Source: JALORV01 sp963754065 (GTDB taxonomy: Bacteria; Pseudomonadota; Gammaproteobacteria; Burkholderiales; Burkholderiaceae_F). Taken from it: a stretch of DNA of 64,000 bases. The translations under genes were made by a program, and so were the position numbers. The stretch spans positions 1 through 64,000 of the forward strand of contig CAVWFH010000017.1 of NCBI GenBank assembly GCA_963754065.1, written 5' to 3'. Shown piece by piece: positions 36,026 to 44,797 of the stretch; the first letter of the stretch is position 1; each line of letters begins with the position of its first letter. A model generated the notes under the pieces. That model made no database searches. It had not been told where the DNA came from and was given only the letters and a program-made list of their open reading frames with translations.

Positions 36026-36856
36026 TCAGTAGCCGTGTTCTGCCGACGGGAAGCTGCGGTCCTTGACTGCAGCGACGTAGGCGGCGACCGCCGAGGCGAT
36101 GTCGGGCTGCCCCTGCATGAAGTTGCGCACGAAGCGCGGCTTGCGGCCGGGATAGACGTCGAGCATGTCGTGCAGCACCAGCACCTGCCCGGAAACCTGG
36201 CCGCCGGCGCCGATGCCGATCGTCGCCAGTGCCACGGCGTCGGTGACGCGGGCCGCCAGTGCCGTCGGGATCAGTTCCAGCACCATCATTGCGGCGCCTG
36301 CTTCGTCGAGCGCCCGTGCATCGGCCAGCAATCGTTCGGCATCGGATTCGCTGCGCCCCTGGATGCGATAACCGCCGAGCGCGTGCACCGACTGGGGCGT
36401 CAGTCCCAGGTGCGCGCAGACCGGGATGCCGCGTTCGACCAGGAAGGCAACCGTGGGCGCGAGCCACTCGCCGCCCTCGAGCTTGACCATCTTGGCGCCG
36501 GCCTGCATCAGCTCGACGGCGCTGTCCAGCGCCTGCTCGGGACCGGCCTGGTAGCTGCCGAAGGGCATGTCGGCGATCAGCCACGCGGCCGACAAGCCGC
36601 GCGCGACGCAGCGCGTGTGATACGCCACTTCGTCCATCGAGACCGGCAAGGTCGAGTCGAGGCCCTGGATCACCATGCCGAGCGAATCGCCGACCAGCAC
36701 GCAATCCACGCCCTGGGCGTCGAGCAGCCGTGCAAAGCTGGCGTCGTAGCAGGTCAGCATCGCGATCGGCTCGCTCGCGGCGCGCATCTCGCGCAGCCGC
36801 GGCAACGTGACCGGTTTGCGGGCGGTGCTGGGTGGAGTCTGCGGATGGGTGCTCAT
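36026..36856 (-). CDS. panB: 3-methyl-2-oxobutanoate hydroxymethyltransferase
   Basis: PanB makes ketopantoate from alpha-ketoisovalerate using methylenetetrahydrofolate. The 276-residue TIM barrel has MLTCYDASFARLLDAQGVDCVLVGDSLGMV (metal-binding Asp), PVSMDEVAYHTRCV, VKLEGGEW and GIPVCAHLGLTPQSVH. It is preceded by the deoxynucleoside kinase gene, an order familiar from Burkholderiales. Confidence 0.96.
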   Translation of the reverse strand: MSTHPQTPPSTARKPVTLPRLREMRAASEPIAMLTCYDASFARLLDAQGVDCVLVGDSLGMVIQGLDSTLPVSMDEVAYHTRCVARGLSAAWLIADMPFGSYQAGPEQALDSAVELMQAGAKMVKLEGGEWLAPTVAFLVERGIPVCAHLGLTPQSVHALGGYRIQGRSESDAERLLADARALDEAGAAMMVLELIPTALAARVTDAVALATIGIGAGGQVSGQVLVLHDMLDVYPGRKPRFVRNFMQGQPDIASAVAAYVAAVKDRSFPSAEHGY

Positions 36857-36911
36857 TCGAAAGCTCCGGATTGCGCTCTGCGGCTCTTGGCAGTGGGGCG
36901 GCCCGCGCAGC

Positions 36912-37553
36912 TCATGCCGCGAGGTTGAAGTATTCGCGGCGGCCGCGCAACTTGCCGATCCGGTCGAGCAGCAGATGAAAGTCCGCGTCGCTGTCGATCG
37001 GATTCAGGTGCTCGGTATTGACGATCAGCACCGGCGCCTCATCGTACTGGTGAAAGAACCGCGTATAGCTGTCCGCAAGCGCTGCAAGATACTCCCCGCT
37101 GATGCGCGACTCCGCCGGGGTTCCGCGCCGCGCGACGCGCTCGGCCAGTGTCTCGGGGCTCGCCTGCAGGTAGATGACGAGGTCCGGTGCCGGCGTCTGT
37201 GGCCGCAGCTGCGCCAGGATCTGCTCGTACAGCTTCAGCTCGTCGTCGGCCAGCGTCAGCCGGGCGAACAGTGGATCCTTGTCGAGCAGGAAATCGGCAA
37301 ACAGCACGGCGCGGAACATGTCGAGCTGGCGTACGTCGGCCAGTTGCTGCACGCGCTGGAACAGGAAGAAGAGCTGCGTCGGCAATGCGAAACGTGCGCG
37401 GTCACTGTAGAAGCGCTCAAGGAAAGGATTGGCCTCGGGCCTTTCGAGCAACGTGTGCGCGTTGAAGTGCTGCGCCAGTTTGCGCGTCAACGAGGTCTTG
37501 CCCGCGCCTATCGGTCCCTCGATGGCGACATAGCGGTAGCGGCTGGCGATCAT
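36912..37553 (-). CDS. Deoxynucleoside kinase family protein
   Basis: The 213-residue P-loop kinase has the start YVAIEGPIGAGKTSLTRKLA (Walker A), a central DRARFALPTQLFFLFQR segment in place of the DRS motif region, and a C-terminal lid-like segment (RVARRGTPAESRISGEYL). It fits the deoxyguanosine/deoxyadenosine kinase group that sits between folK and panB in many betaproteobacteria. It phosphorylates deoxynucleosides for salvage. The precise base preference is not readable. Confidence 0.88.
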   Translation of the reverse strand: MIASRYRYVAIEGPIGAGKTSLTRKLAQHFNAHTLLERPEANPFLERFYSDRARFALPTQLFFLFQRVQQLADVRQLDMFRAVLFADFLLDKDPLFARLTLADDELKLYEQILAQLRPQTPAPDLVIYLQASPETLAERVARRGTPAESRISGEYLAALADSYTRFFHQYDEAPVLIVNTEHLNPIDSDADFHLLLDRIGKLRGRREYFNLAA

Positions 37554-37626
37554 TTAACGCGGTGCGCTTCCATGGAGCGTCGACGCGTCGACGACCGGCA
37601 CGACGGACATGGAGCCGGTGCCGGGG

Positions 37627-38124
37627 TCAGGGGGCGGCAGCCTCGACCGGTTCGATCTTCTGATCGTCGACCGATTCGAGAAAGGCGAAGGCCGGCCCCT
37701 GGCCGGGAATGCGGATCTCCGGCGCCAGATCGAGCAGGGGACGCAGAACGAAGGCGCGCAGGTGCAGTCGCGGGTGCGGCAGCGTGAGCGGCGTGCTCTG
37801 GATGATCATGTCGCCCAGCAGCAGCAGGTCGAGATCGACGTTGCGCGGCGCGTTCTTCTTGAGGCCGCGCCGCTTCCGGCCGAGCATGAGCTCGATATCC
37901 AGCAGATGCAGCAGCAGCGCATAGGGCTCGAGCGAGGTCTCGACCTTGACGACGGCGTTGAGGTAATCGGGACCGGTCGCATCGATCGGGGCGGAACGAT
38001 AGTACGGCGAGACCGCGACGAACTCCGTCTGCTCGATCGAACGCAGCGACTCGATCGCGGAGTTCAGTGCCTCGGCGACGTCACCCTGGTTCGATCCCAG
38101 CCCGATGTATGCGATCCGTTTCAC
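37627..38124 (-). CDS. folK: 2-amino-4-hydroxy-6-hydroxymethyldihydropteridine pyrophosphokinase
   Basis: FolK transfers pyrophosphate from ATP to the pterin alcohol in folate synthesis. The product of about 165 residues begins AYIGLGSNQGD. It has the conserved PIDATGPDYLNAVVKVET, the signature NVDLDLLLLGD (catalytic aspartates) and LTLPHPRLHLRAFVL. I propose the GTG at 38124 (VKRIAYIG); the ATG at 38157 would overlap pcnB by 11 bases and adds unusual residues. It is part of the pcnB-folK-kinase-panB row. Confidence 0.95.
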   Translation of the reverse strand: MKRIAYIGLGSNQGDVAEALNSAIESLRSIEQTEFVAVSPYYRSAPIDATGPDYLNAVVKVETSLEPYALLLHLLDIELMLGRKRRGLKKNAPRNVDLDLLLLGDMIIQSTPLTLPHPRLHLRAFVLRPLLDLAPEIRIPGQGPAFAFLESVDDQKIEPVEAAAP

Positions 38125-38146
38125 TGCCGATGTTCGCCCTCGTAGC

Positions 38147-39529
38147 TCACGCCACATCCGTTTCGTTGCCGGTGTCCGTCGCTGCGCGCTGCGGTCCGCC
38201 CTTGCCGCGCGCGCGGCGCCGCCGTTTGCGCCCCGGTCCTTCCGTCACACCCGTCCGCGTTGCCTCTTCCACCATTCGTTCGCGTTCTTCTTCGTTCGCG
38301 TGCGAGAAACGCGTCCACCAGTCGGACAACTCGGCTGGAATCTCGTCAGCAGCGGCCCGCAGCAGCAGGAAATCATAACCGGCCCGAAAGCGCAGGTGCT
38401 CGAGCAGGCGGAATGCCGACCGCCCGCTGCGTCGCTCGAATCGAGGCTGCAGTCCCCAGATTTCGCGCATGTCCGAGACGAACCTTCGCTGGATCGACAG
38501 CTTCTCGGTCTGGGCGTCGAGCGTGTCGTCGATGGCGGCGTTGAGCGCCGGGATGCGATGCTCGCCCCGGGCGGTGCGTGCGTTCCATTTGACCAGCACG
38601 TCGTGCCACAGCAGGGTGGCGAAGAGAAACCCCGGCGAGATCGACTTGCCGCCCAGCACGCGCTCATCGGTGCGCGCCAGTGCCTGCAGGACGAAGCGCT
38701 CCCCGGCCGGCTGCTCGAGGATCACGTCCAGCAGCGGCAGCAGCCCGTGGTGCAGGCCTTCCATGCGCAGCCGCGTGATGCACGCGACCGAATGTCCGCT
38801 CGTCAGCAGCTTGAGCATTTCGTCGAACAGGCGCGCCGCGGGGACGTTCTCGATCAGGCGTGCCAGCCGCGGGATCGGCTCACGCGTCGCCTCGTCGATG
38901 TCGAAGCCGAGTTTCGCGGCGAAGCGAACCGCACGCAGCATGCGCACCGGGTCCTCGCGGTAGCGCGTCTCGGGATCGCCGATCATGCGCAACCGCTTCC
39001 GGCGCACGTCCTTCACGCCATCGTGATAGTCGATGACCTCGCGCGTCGTCGGGTCGTAGTACAGCGCGTTGACCGTGAAGTCGCGCCGCGTGGCGTCCTC
39101 GTGCTGTTCGCCGAACAGGTTGTCAGCCAGCACGCGTCCGTGCTCATCCGTCTGCCGGTCCGGGTTGTCCAGCGCCCTGAAGGTCGAGACCTCGATCGTC
39201 TCCTGGCCGAACATCACGTGCACGAGGCGGAAGCGCCGGCCGATGATGATGGCGCGCCGGAAGTGCGACTTGACCTGCTCGGGCGTTGCGTCGGTCGCGA
39301 TGTCGAAGTCCTTCGGCGCCACGCCGAGCAGCAGGTCGCGCACGGCGCCGCCAACGAGGTAGGCGCGATGCCCGGCCTTCTGCAGCGTTTCGCACACGCG
39401 CAGCGCCGAACGGGCCACCAGATCCTGGTCGATGCCGTGCTCGGCGGCCGTGACGCGCTTGGGCTCGCGCGGCTTGCGCGGCTTGCGCGAGAACAGCGTC
39501 GAAACGCGTGCGATGACGCGCTTGATCAT
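38147..39529 (-). CDS. pcnB: Poly(A) polymerase I
   Basis: PcnB adds 3' poly(A) tails that promote RNA decay. The 460-residue protein has the class II nucleotidyltransferase core YLVGGAVRDLLLGVAPKDFDIATDATPEQV (DxD metal site) and RRFRLVHVMFGQ. ATRRDFTVNALYYDPTTREVIDYHDGVKDV and the RYREDPVRMLRAVRFAAKLGFDID helix block complete it. The basic C-terminal tail (GRKRRRRARGKGG) is typical of bacterial PcnB and distinguishes it from CCA-adding enzyme. Confidence 0.94.
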   Translation of the reverse strand: MIKRVIARVSTLFSRKPRKPREPKRVTAAEHGIDQDLVARSALRVCETLQKAGHRAYLVGGAVRDLLLGVAPKDFDIATDATPEQVKSHFRRAIIIGRRFRLVHVMFGQETIEVSTFRALDNPDRQTDEHGRVLADNLFGEQHEDATRRDFTVNALYYDPTTREVIDYHDGVKDVRRKRLRMIGDPETRYREDPVRMLRAVRFAAKLGFDIDEATREPIPRLARLIENVPAARLFDEMLKLLTSGHSVACITRLRMEGLHHGLLPLLDVILEQPAGERFVLQALARTDERVLGGKSISPGFLFATLLWHDVLVKWNARTARGEHRIPALNAAIDDTLDAQTEKLSIQRRFVSDMREIWGLQPRFERRSGRSAFRLLEHLRFRAGYDFLLLRAAADEIPAELSDWWTRFSHANEEERERMVEEATRTGVTEGPGRKRRRRARGKGGPQRAATDTGNETDVA

Positions 39530-39559
39530 GCGATCCCCGCGCGCAGGGTCGGGACCAGG

Positions 39560-40234
39560 TCAGGCATGGGCCGTATCGAAGAGCTGCAGTGTTCTCCAGC
39601 CGCGATCGCGCGCGACGGCAAGCAGGCGCGCATCGGCGTTGGTCACGATCGGGTGGGTCACCTTCTCCAGCAGCGGCAGGTCGTTGATCGAATCGCTGTA
39701 GAACGTCGTGATCGTGTCGGCGAGCGTGCGGCCGCGCGCCGCGAGCCATTCCTCCACCTTGCGGACTTTGCCGTCCTGGTAGGTGTGCGTGCCGACGTGT
39801 CCGCCGGTGAAGCGGCCGTCGGCCTGCTCAGGTTCGACAGCGAGCACGTGTTCGATTCCGAACGACCGCGCGATCGGCGTCACGACATACGCATTGGTGC
39901 CGGTGACGAGCGCCAGCTCATCTCCGGCAGCGCGATGCCGCTCGACGAGTGCGCGTGCCTGCTCACGGATCGCCGGGCTGACGTGACGCTGCATGAACTC
40001 GCGATGCCAGTCATCCAGCGTCGCACGCGGAAACGCGGCCAGCAGTTCCATCTGGAAGGCCACGTAGGCATCGACGTCGAAGGTGCCGGCGCGATACTCG
40101 TCAGCAAACCGCCGGATACGGGCACCGTAGTCGGCGGGATCGAGTCCGCCGCGCTCGACGACATGGTGCGACCACGTGTCGGCGCTGTCGATCGGCAGCA
40201 GTGTGTGATCGAGGTCGAAAAGCGCAAGATGCAT
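39560..40234 (-). CDS. HAD-IB family hydrolase (SerB-like phosphatase)
   Basis: The 224-residue HAD hydrolase has motif I FDLDHTLLP at the N-terminus, motif II VTGTN, and motif III/IV KVRKVEEWL ... FYSDSINDLPLLE. A helical cap follows motif I. It resembles the HAD-IB phosphatases related to phosphoserine phosphatase that lie between hda and pcnB in Burkholderiales. The substrate is unassigned. I start it at ATG 40234, immediately before motif I; the frame runs to 40252. Confidence 0.88.
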   Translation of the reverse strand: MHLALFDLDHTLLPIDSADTWSHHVVERGGLDPADYGARIRRFADEYRAGTFDVDAYVAFQMELLAAFPRATLDDWHREFMQRHVSPAIREQARALVERHRAAGDELALVTGTNAYVVTPIARSFGIEHVLAVEPEQADGRFTGGHVGTHTYQDGKVRKVEEWLAARGRTLADTITTFYSDSINDLPLLEKVTHPIVTNADARLLAVARDRGWRTLQLFDTAHA

Positions 40235-40257
40235 CGGCGCGATTCTACGCACTGGCC

Positions 40258-40941
40258 CTAGTCACGGCCCTGTGCCCACTCGCGTACGAGCGGCACGGTG
40301 ATCGCGCGCTTGGCCTCAAGCGCATAAGCGTCGAGCGCGTCAAGGATCGCGACCTGCGTGCTCAGGTCGCGCGGCATGTGGGTCAGCAGGTAACCGAGCA
40401 CCTCGGCTGACAGGTCGATGCCGCGCGAGGCGGCGTGCGCGCGCAGCGCGTCCTCCTTCTCGGCGTCGGACAGGCCGTGAAGCTGGTAGACGAGACCCCA
40501 TGCGAGGCGCGTGCGGACGTCCTCGCGCAACACGAGCTGGGCCGGCGGGACGCTGCCGCTGGCGACCAGCGCGCAGGTGCGCGACGCGCGGATCTCGTTT
40601 TGCAGCACGAAGAGCTGCTGCTGCCGCACCGGGTCGAAACGATCGACGTCGTCCGCCAGATAGAGCCGTACGGCGGGGTCGAACTCCGAGGAAGCGTTCG
40701 TGCTGTCGAGCCAGCGGCTCGCGTCTCTGGCGGCGACTGCCTGCAGCAGATGAGACCGGCCGCTGCCTTCACCGCCCCAGAGATAGATAAACCGCTCCGC
40801 ACCGCCGGCGGCGAGCTTGCGCAGAGCGGCAACCACCTCGGCATTGCGGCCGACGACGAAGTTGTCGAGCGAAGGGCGCAGCGGCTGGATCAGGTCGAGC
40901 GCCAGCTGTTGGTGGGGAGAATTCCGATAGGGTGAGCTCAT
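40258..40941 (-). CDS. hda: DnaA regulatory inactivator Hda
   Basis: Hda is a DnaA-like AAA+ protein which, with the sliding clamp, stimulates hydrolysis of DnaA-ATP after initiation. The 227-residue product has the N-terminal clamp-binding motif QQLALDL, then NFVVGRNAEVVAAL, a P-loop GGEGSGRSHLL and a VYQLHGLSDAEK segment. The ATG at 40941 puts the clamp-binding box at the N-terminus as expected. It is divergent from the purM-family gene. Confidence 0.92.
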   Translation of the reverse strand: MSSPYRNSPHQQLALDLIQPLRPSLDNFVVGRNAEVVAALRKLAAGGAERFIYLWGGEGSGRSHLLQAVAARDASRWLDSTNASSEFDPAVRLYLADDVDRFDPVRQQQLFVLQNEIRASRTCALVASGSVPPAQLVLREDVRTRLAWGLVYQLHGLSDAEKEDALRAHAASRGIDLSAEVLGYLLTHMPRDLSTQVAILDALDAYALEAKRAITVPLVREWAQGRD

Positions 40942-41056
40942 CGGTCGACGGTGGAGGCGCGGCAAGGCCGCGCCTTACAATCCGGTTTCCCTTCCTTGGT
41001 GCACTGTGTGCGCGGCCAGCGGGAAGTCTACCGGGCCACGCAGGGTCGACCCGTCC

Positions 41057-42160
41057 ATGAATCCACTCGACTACAAGCAGGCGGGCGTCGACTACGCCAG
41101 TATCGATCCGCTGAAGATCCGCGCGCAGCACGCTGCGGCGGGCACGGCCGGCAACCTGGCCCGGCACGGCCTGGTCGAGGTCGCTGCGTCGCGTGGCGAG
41201 TCGGCCTACGTGGTCGACTGCGGTGATTTCTACCTTGCCTCGATCACCGAATGCCTCGGCACCAAGGCGCTGGTCGCCGACGCGATGCGGACGATCACCG
41301 GCCGCACGTACTACGACCAGATCGCGCAGGACACGCTGGCAATGGCGCTCAACGACATCATCACCGTCGGCGCGACGCCGGTATCAGTGCATGCCTACTG
41401 GGCGACCGGCGGCAGCGACTGGTTCGCCGATGCGGAGCGCGCACGCGACCTGGTGGACGGCTGGCGCGCTGCCTGCGACCGCAGCGGCGTGGCCTGGGGA
41501 GGCGGTGAAACGCCCGCACTGGCCGGGGTGGTCGAGTCCGGCCGCATCGACCTGGCCGCCTCTTGTGTCGGACTGGTCCGGCCGAAGTCGCGCCTGACGC
41601 TGGGCGAAAGGTTGGGTGACGGTGATGCGATCGTTCTGCTGGCTTCGAGCGGCATACACGCGAATGGCGTTTCGCTGGCACGCAAGCTCACCGAACGACT
41701 GCCCGACGGCTACCGCACACGCCTGTCCGACGGCACGATGTACGGCGAAGCGGTGCTGGTCCCGACCGTGCTGTATTCACCGGTGACCGAGGCGCTGGCG
41801 GCCGCAGGAATCGTTCCGCACTACTGTGCGAATGTCACCGGGCACGGCTGGCGCAAGCTGATGCGTCATCCCGGCGACTTCACGTACCGCCTGCATTCTC
41901 TGCCGACCGTACCGCCGGTGCTCGACTTCATCCGCCAGCAGGCCGGCATCAGCGACCGCGAGGCCTACGGCAATCTCAACATGGGCGCAGGCTTCGCGCT
42001 GTATGTCGCCGCGCAGGACGCCCAGCGCTGTGTCGAGATCGCTGCCGCGTGCGGCGTGACGGCCTGGCGTGCCGGGACGGTGGAATCGGGTGTGAAGCAG
42101 GTCGTGATCGAGCCGCTCCAGCTCGTCTTCGGCGCCGACGACCTGCACGTACGCGCCTGA
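41057..42160 (+). CDS. purM: PurM-family AIR synthase (phosphoribosylformylglycinamidine cyclo-ligase), divergent form
   Basis: The 367-residue protein has the two-domain PurM superfamily layout. Recognisable blocks are YKQAGVDYAS, LGTKALVAD, IAQDTLAMALNDIITVGATP, GGGETPALAG, LASSGIHANGVSLARKL, VPTVLYSP and NVTGHGWRKLM, with a late NLNMGAGFALYV. The classic SGTDGVGTK nucleotide loop is replaced by SITECLGTK. Residue pattern and length are closer to the alternative PurM form I associate with Bacteroidetes than to proteobacterial PurM. It nevertheless sits in the conserved purM slot opposite hda. It probably performs the AIR synthase step, but a related PurM-like reaction is possible. Confidence 0.78.
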   Translation: MNPLDYKQAGVDYASIDPLKIRAQHAAAGTAGNLARHGLVEVAASRGESAYVVDCGDFYLASITECLGTKALVADAMRTITGRTYYDQIAQDTLAMALNDIITVGATPVSVHAYWATGGSDWFADAERARDLVDGWRAACDRSGVAWGGGETPALAGVVESGRIDLAASCVGLVRPKSRLTLGERLGDGDAIVLLASSGIHANGVSLARKLTERLPDGYRTRLSDGTMYGEAVLVPTVLYSPVTEALAAAGIVPHYCANVTGHGWRKLMRHPGDFTYRLHSLPTVPPVLDFIRQQAGISDREAYGNLNMGAGFALYVAAQDAQRCVEIAAACGVTAWRAGTVESGVKQVVIEPLQLVFGADDLHVRA

Positions 42161-42203
42161 AGGGGTGGAGCGCCGGAGGCTTTCCCTTTCCCGTTCCCCA
42201 TCC

Positions 42204-42500
42204 CTACAGGGTCGCCGACTCCTGCATCGCCAGGGCGCGCGCTGGCGCCGGCAGCGAACGCTCGACATCGGCCGCTGACAGCAGTGCATGGTCGGGCGTG
42301 GCCGACGGTGCCTGGCCGAAAAAGACCGACGCACCGGCCGACCGACTCGAATACTGCATCTGAACCGCATCATCCCCGGCCGTCGCGTGCCTGCCGGCGT
42401 TGTGGCCGACCAGCGCACTCAGGGCAGGCGCGATGATCAACGCCAAAACGAGCTGAGCGCGCCGCATCGGCTTCCTGGCACGACGATCATCTGGTTTCAT
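42204..42500 (-). CDS. Small exported/membrane protein of unknown function
   Basis: The 98-residue product has a positively charged start (RRARKPMRRA), one hydrophobic stretch (QLVLALIIAPALSALVG) and a polar, low-complexity remainder. It looks like a secreted or singly anchored protein. I do not recognise a family. The start at 42500 is supported by GGAGG seven bases upstream; the open frame further upstream to 42752 has no such site. It is divergent from a LuxR-type regulator, which may control it. Confidence 0.6.
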   Translation of the reverse strand: MKPDDRRARKPMRRAQLVLALIIAPALSALVGHNAGRHATAGDDAVQMQYSSRSAGASVFFGQAPSATPDHALLSAADVERSLPAPARALAMQESATL

Positions 42501-42628
42501 TCTGACCTCCGCAAGCTGCGTCGGATTCCCTCTGCAGCACGGCGCCAGTGTGCGCGTGGACGACTCGCGCACGCACCCCGAAAATCGGGGAATGCAACCC
42601 GGATTGAGCCTTGCCGTCGCTGTCGGAA

Positions 42629-42685
42629 ATTCACAAACGCTCGGTTGCGGTGAACACCGCAGTGAATATTGCAGCGGACATTCAC
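42629..42685. promoter_or_regulatory. Cluster of GTGAAT/ATTCAC elements between divergent genes
   Basis: The 260-base gap between the small exported protein and the LuxR-type gene contains ATTCAC (42629-42634), GTGAAC (42650-42655), GTGAAT (42662-42667) and ATTCAC (42680-42685). The last two form a dyad with a 12-base spacer. The segment is locally AT-richer than its surroundings. Repeated hexamers in a divergent promoter region suggest binding sites for a regulator, perhaps the adjacent LuxR protein. Confidence 0.35.
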
Positions 42686-42760
42686 GTGCCGTGCGATTGA
42701 ACCGTTGCCGCCGGCCCCGCATCATGTTCACGTCGGAAATGTTGAGATGCAACGCCAGCG

Positions 42761-43756
42761 ATGCGATACCGCGAGATCACAGTGCGCGATGTGCCGGACT
42801 GCGTGCGACTACTGAAGTCGCACGGAGGCCTTGCGCTCAACGCGCGCGTGTGGCGGGCCCTGCCATCACTCTGGGCGTCGCTTTGCACGTCCACCGCACC
42901 CAATCCCATGATGCTGATCGAGGATGCCGAGGACGAGGGTCATCCCCGGGTCTGCGTGGCGCCCGGGCACTTCGTTCGACCCGCGTTCATCGCGCGCTAC
43001 CACGCAGCGCCACGACCGTACCTGCTTGGAGCGATCTACGAGGCCATGCTGGATGGCGCGGCACCGCTGATGTCGCTCGACGACGTAAGGACTGCGAACT
43101 CAGGTGACGGGCTGCACGCGGTGATCGGCCAGCCCGCCCATGAACCGCGACCCTGGAGCGATCCTGTGCTCGAGCGCATGCGCCATGTCGCCGCGTTGGG
43201 GTTCATCCACTGCTTCGGCGGATATCGCATCCGGTCGCTGCACTACGAGGCGTACGGTGACGCCGCTGCGACATTTCTGCGGGCGGGCGGATTCAGGATC
43301 GAGCATGACTTCGCGCCGATTGAACGCACAAAGGGCTGCGATCCCGCCCGGCTGCCACGCATGTTCGTGAAGTACCGTGACGAGGTCGAGCCCGGGGCCA
43401 TCGATGTCATGGCCGCGCACATCTTTCACTTTTCCGAACCGCGACTGGGCCTGACACCGGCGGAGCAACGTGTCGTGCTGCGGGCGCTGCTGGGCGAATC
43501 CGATCGCCGGATCGCCGAGGCATTGCACCTGTCGACCGAGACGGTGCGTTCGGCGTGGGATTCGGCTTATGGCCGCATCGCGCGGGTCGTGCCGGCCGTA
43601 TTCGAGGGGGACGTCGTGGAGCACACCGGTCGCGGAGCGGAGAAACGACGGCTCGCGGTGGAGTACCTGCGCCAGCACCTGCACGAGCTGCGACCGCACC
43701 GCTGGGGCGAGCGACCGCCGCTACGCCCGCTCGAGCGCCGCGAGGCGGTCTCCTAG
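42761..43756 (+). CDS. LuxR-type helix-turn-helix regulator with uncharacterised sensor domain
   Basis: The 331-residue protein has an N-terminal domain I do not recognise (about residues 1-225) and a LuxR/GerE-type helix-turn-helix at about residues 230-280 (LTPAEQRVVLRALLGESDRRIAEALHLSTETVRSAWDSAY). A 50-residue tail follows (EYLRQHLHELRPHRWGERPP), which is unusual because LuxR HTH domains are normally C-terminal. The N-terminal start, YREITVRDVPDCVRLL, is GNAT-like, so an acetyltransferase-type or small-molecule sensor fold is possible. It is convergent with miaA, overlapping it by 36 bases. Confidence 0.72.
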   Translation: MRYREITVRDVPDCVRLLKSHGGLALNARVWRALPSLWASLCTSTAPNPMMLIEDAEDEGHPRVCVAPGHFVRPAFIARYHAAPRPYLLGAIYEAMLDGAAPLMSLDDVRTANSGDGLHAVIGQPAHEPRPWSDPVLERMRHVAALGFIHCFGGYRIRSLHYEAYGDAAATFLRAGGFRIEHDFAPIERTKGCDPARLPRMFVKYRDEVEPGAIDVMAAHIFHFSEPRLGLTPAEQRVVLRALLGESDRRIAEALHLSTETVRSAWDSAYGRIARVVPAVFEGDVVEHTGRGAEKRRLAVEYLRQHLHELRPHRWGERPPLRPLERREAVS

Positions 43757-44659
43757 CGGGCCGCGTCCGTCGATCTGCAGCGGATCGAACGCGCAATCGG
43801 CTGCCAGCGAGCGCAGCCAGGTGAGCTGACGCTTGGCGAGCTGGCGCGTCGCGGCAATCGCGGCTGCACGGAACTGCGCGTGCGAGCTGGTGCCGTCGAG
43901 GTGAGCCCAGGCCTGGCGGTAGCCGACGCTGCGCATCGAAGGCAGGTCGGGCGTCAGGTCGCCGCGTTGCCGCAACCTGTCCACCTCATCGACAAAGCCT
44001 TGCCTGAGCATCTCGTCGAAGCGCTGTTCGATGCGCTGGTGCAGCGCGGCGCGATCGGCAGGCATCAGGGCGACGACATCGAGCCGCAATGACGGCTTCC
44101 GGTCCGGTGCGAGCAGGCGCGACATGGGCACGCCCGTGACTTCAATGATCTCCAGCGCGCGCTCGATGCGCTGGGAATCGTTCGGGGCGAGCCGCGCAGC
44201 GGTCGACGGATCGAGCCGGGCCAGCCGTGCGTGCAGTGCCGGCCACCCCAGGCGCCGCGCGTCATCTTCGAGCAGGGCGCGAATCGAAGCGTCGGCCGAC
44301 GGTAGTTCGGACAGACCGTCGCGCAGCGCCTTTGCATACAACATGGTCCCGCCCACCAGCAGCGGCAGCCTTCCCCTCGACCGAACGTCGGCAATGGCGA
44401 TCTCGGCGTCACGGACAAAGTCGGCGGCGGAATACCGCTGCGCGGGGTCACGCAGGTCGATCAGGTGGTGGGCGACGGCGGCACGCTCGGCGAGGGTCGG
44501 CTTGGCGGTGCCGATGTCGAGGCCGCGGTAGACCTGTGCCGAGTCGACGCTGATGATCTCGATCGGGTAGCGCTGCGCGAGTTCGAGCGCGAGTGCGCTC
44601 TTGCCGCTGCCCGTCGGTCCGAGCAGCATCAGCGCGTCGACTTGGGGCAACTCAGGCAT
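43721..44659 (-). CDS. miaA: tRNA dimethylallyltransferase
   Basis: MiaA transfers a dimethylallyl group to A37 of tRNAs reading UNN codons. The 312-residue protein has the P-loop LLGPTGSGKSALAL, SVDSAQVYRGLDIGTAKP, HHLIDLRDPAQRYSAADF and PLLVGGTMLYAKALRDGLS, followed by the RIERALEIIEVTG and RQLAKRQLTWLR blocks. It lies before mutL as in many proteobacteria, although here a small STAS-like gene is interposed on the opposite strand. Confidence 0.96.
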   Translation of the reverse strand: MPELPQVDALMLLGPTGSGKSALALELAQRYPIEIISVDSAQVYRGLDIGTAKPTLAERAAVAHHLIDLRDPAQRYSAADFVRDAEIAIADVRSRGRLPLLVGGTMLYAKALRDGLSELPSADASIRALLEDDARRLGWPALHARLARLDPSTAARLAPNDSQRIERALEIIEVTGVPMSRLLAPDRKPSLRLDVVALMPADRAALHQRIEQRFDEMLRQGFVDEVDRLRQRGDLTPDLPSMRSVGYRQAWAHLDGTSSHAQFRAAAIAATRQLAKRQLTWLRSLAADCAFDPLQIDGRGPLGDRLAALERA

Positions 44660-44797
44660 GGTCGAGCGGAAACGTCTCGGACAGACGCCAAGGTTTCATC
44701 GACGCCGAGATTACCTTGATCGAGCGAAGGATCCGCAGGCGCGACGGTTGTACAGTTGGGTGTCATTCCAGTGCAATGGACAGGAGCATGTGACGCG

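Noticed and set aside
38105..40261. 718-codon plus-strand frame over folK, pcnB and the HAD gene
   Set aside because: It spans three clear minus-strand genes and has no coherent domain structure.
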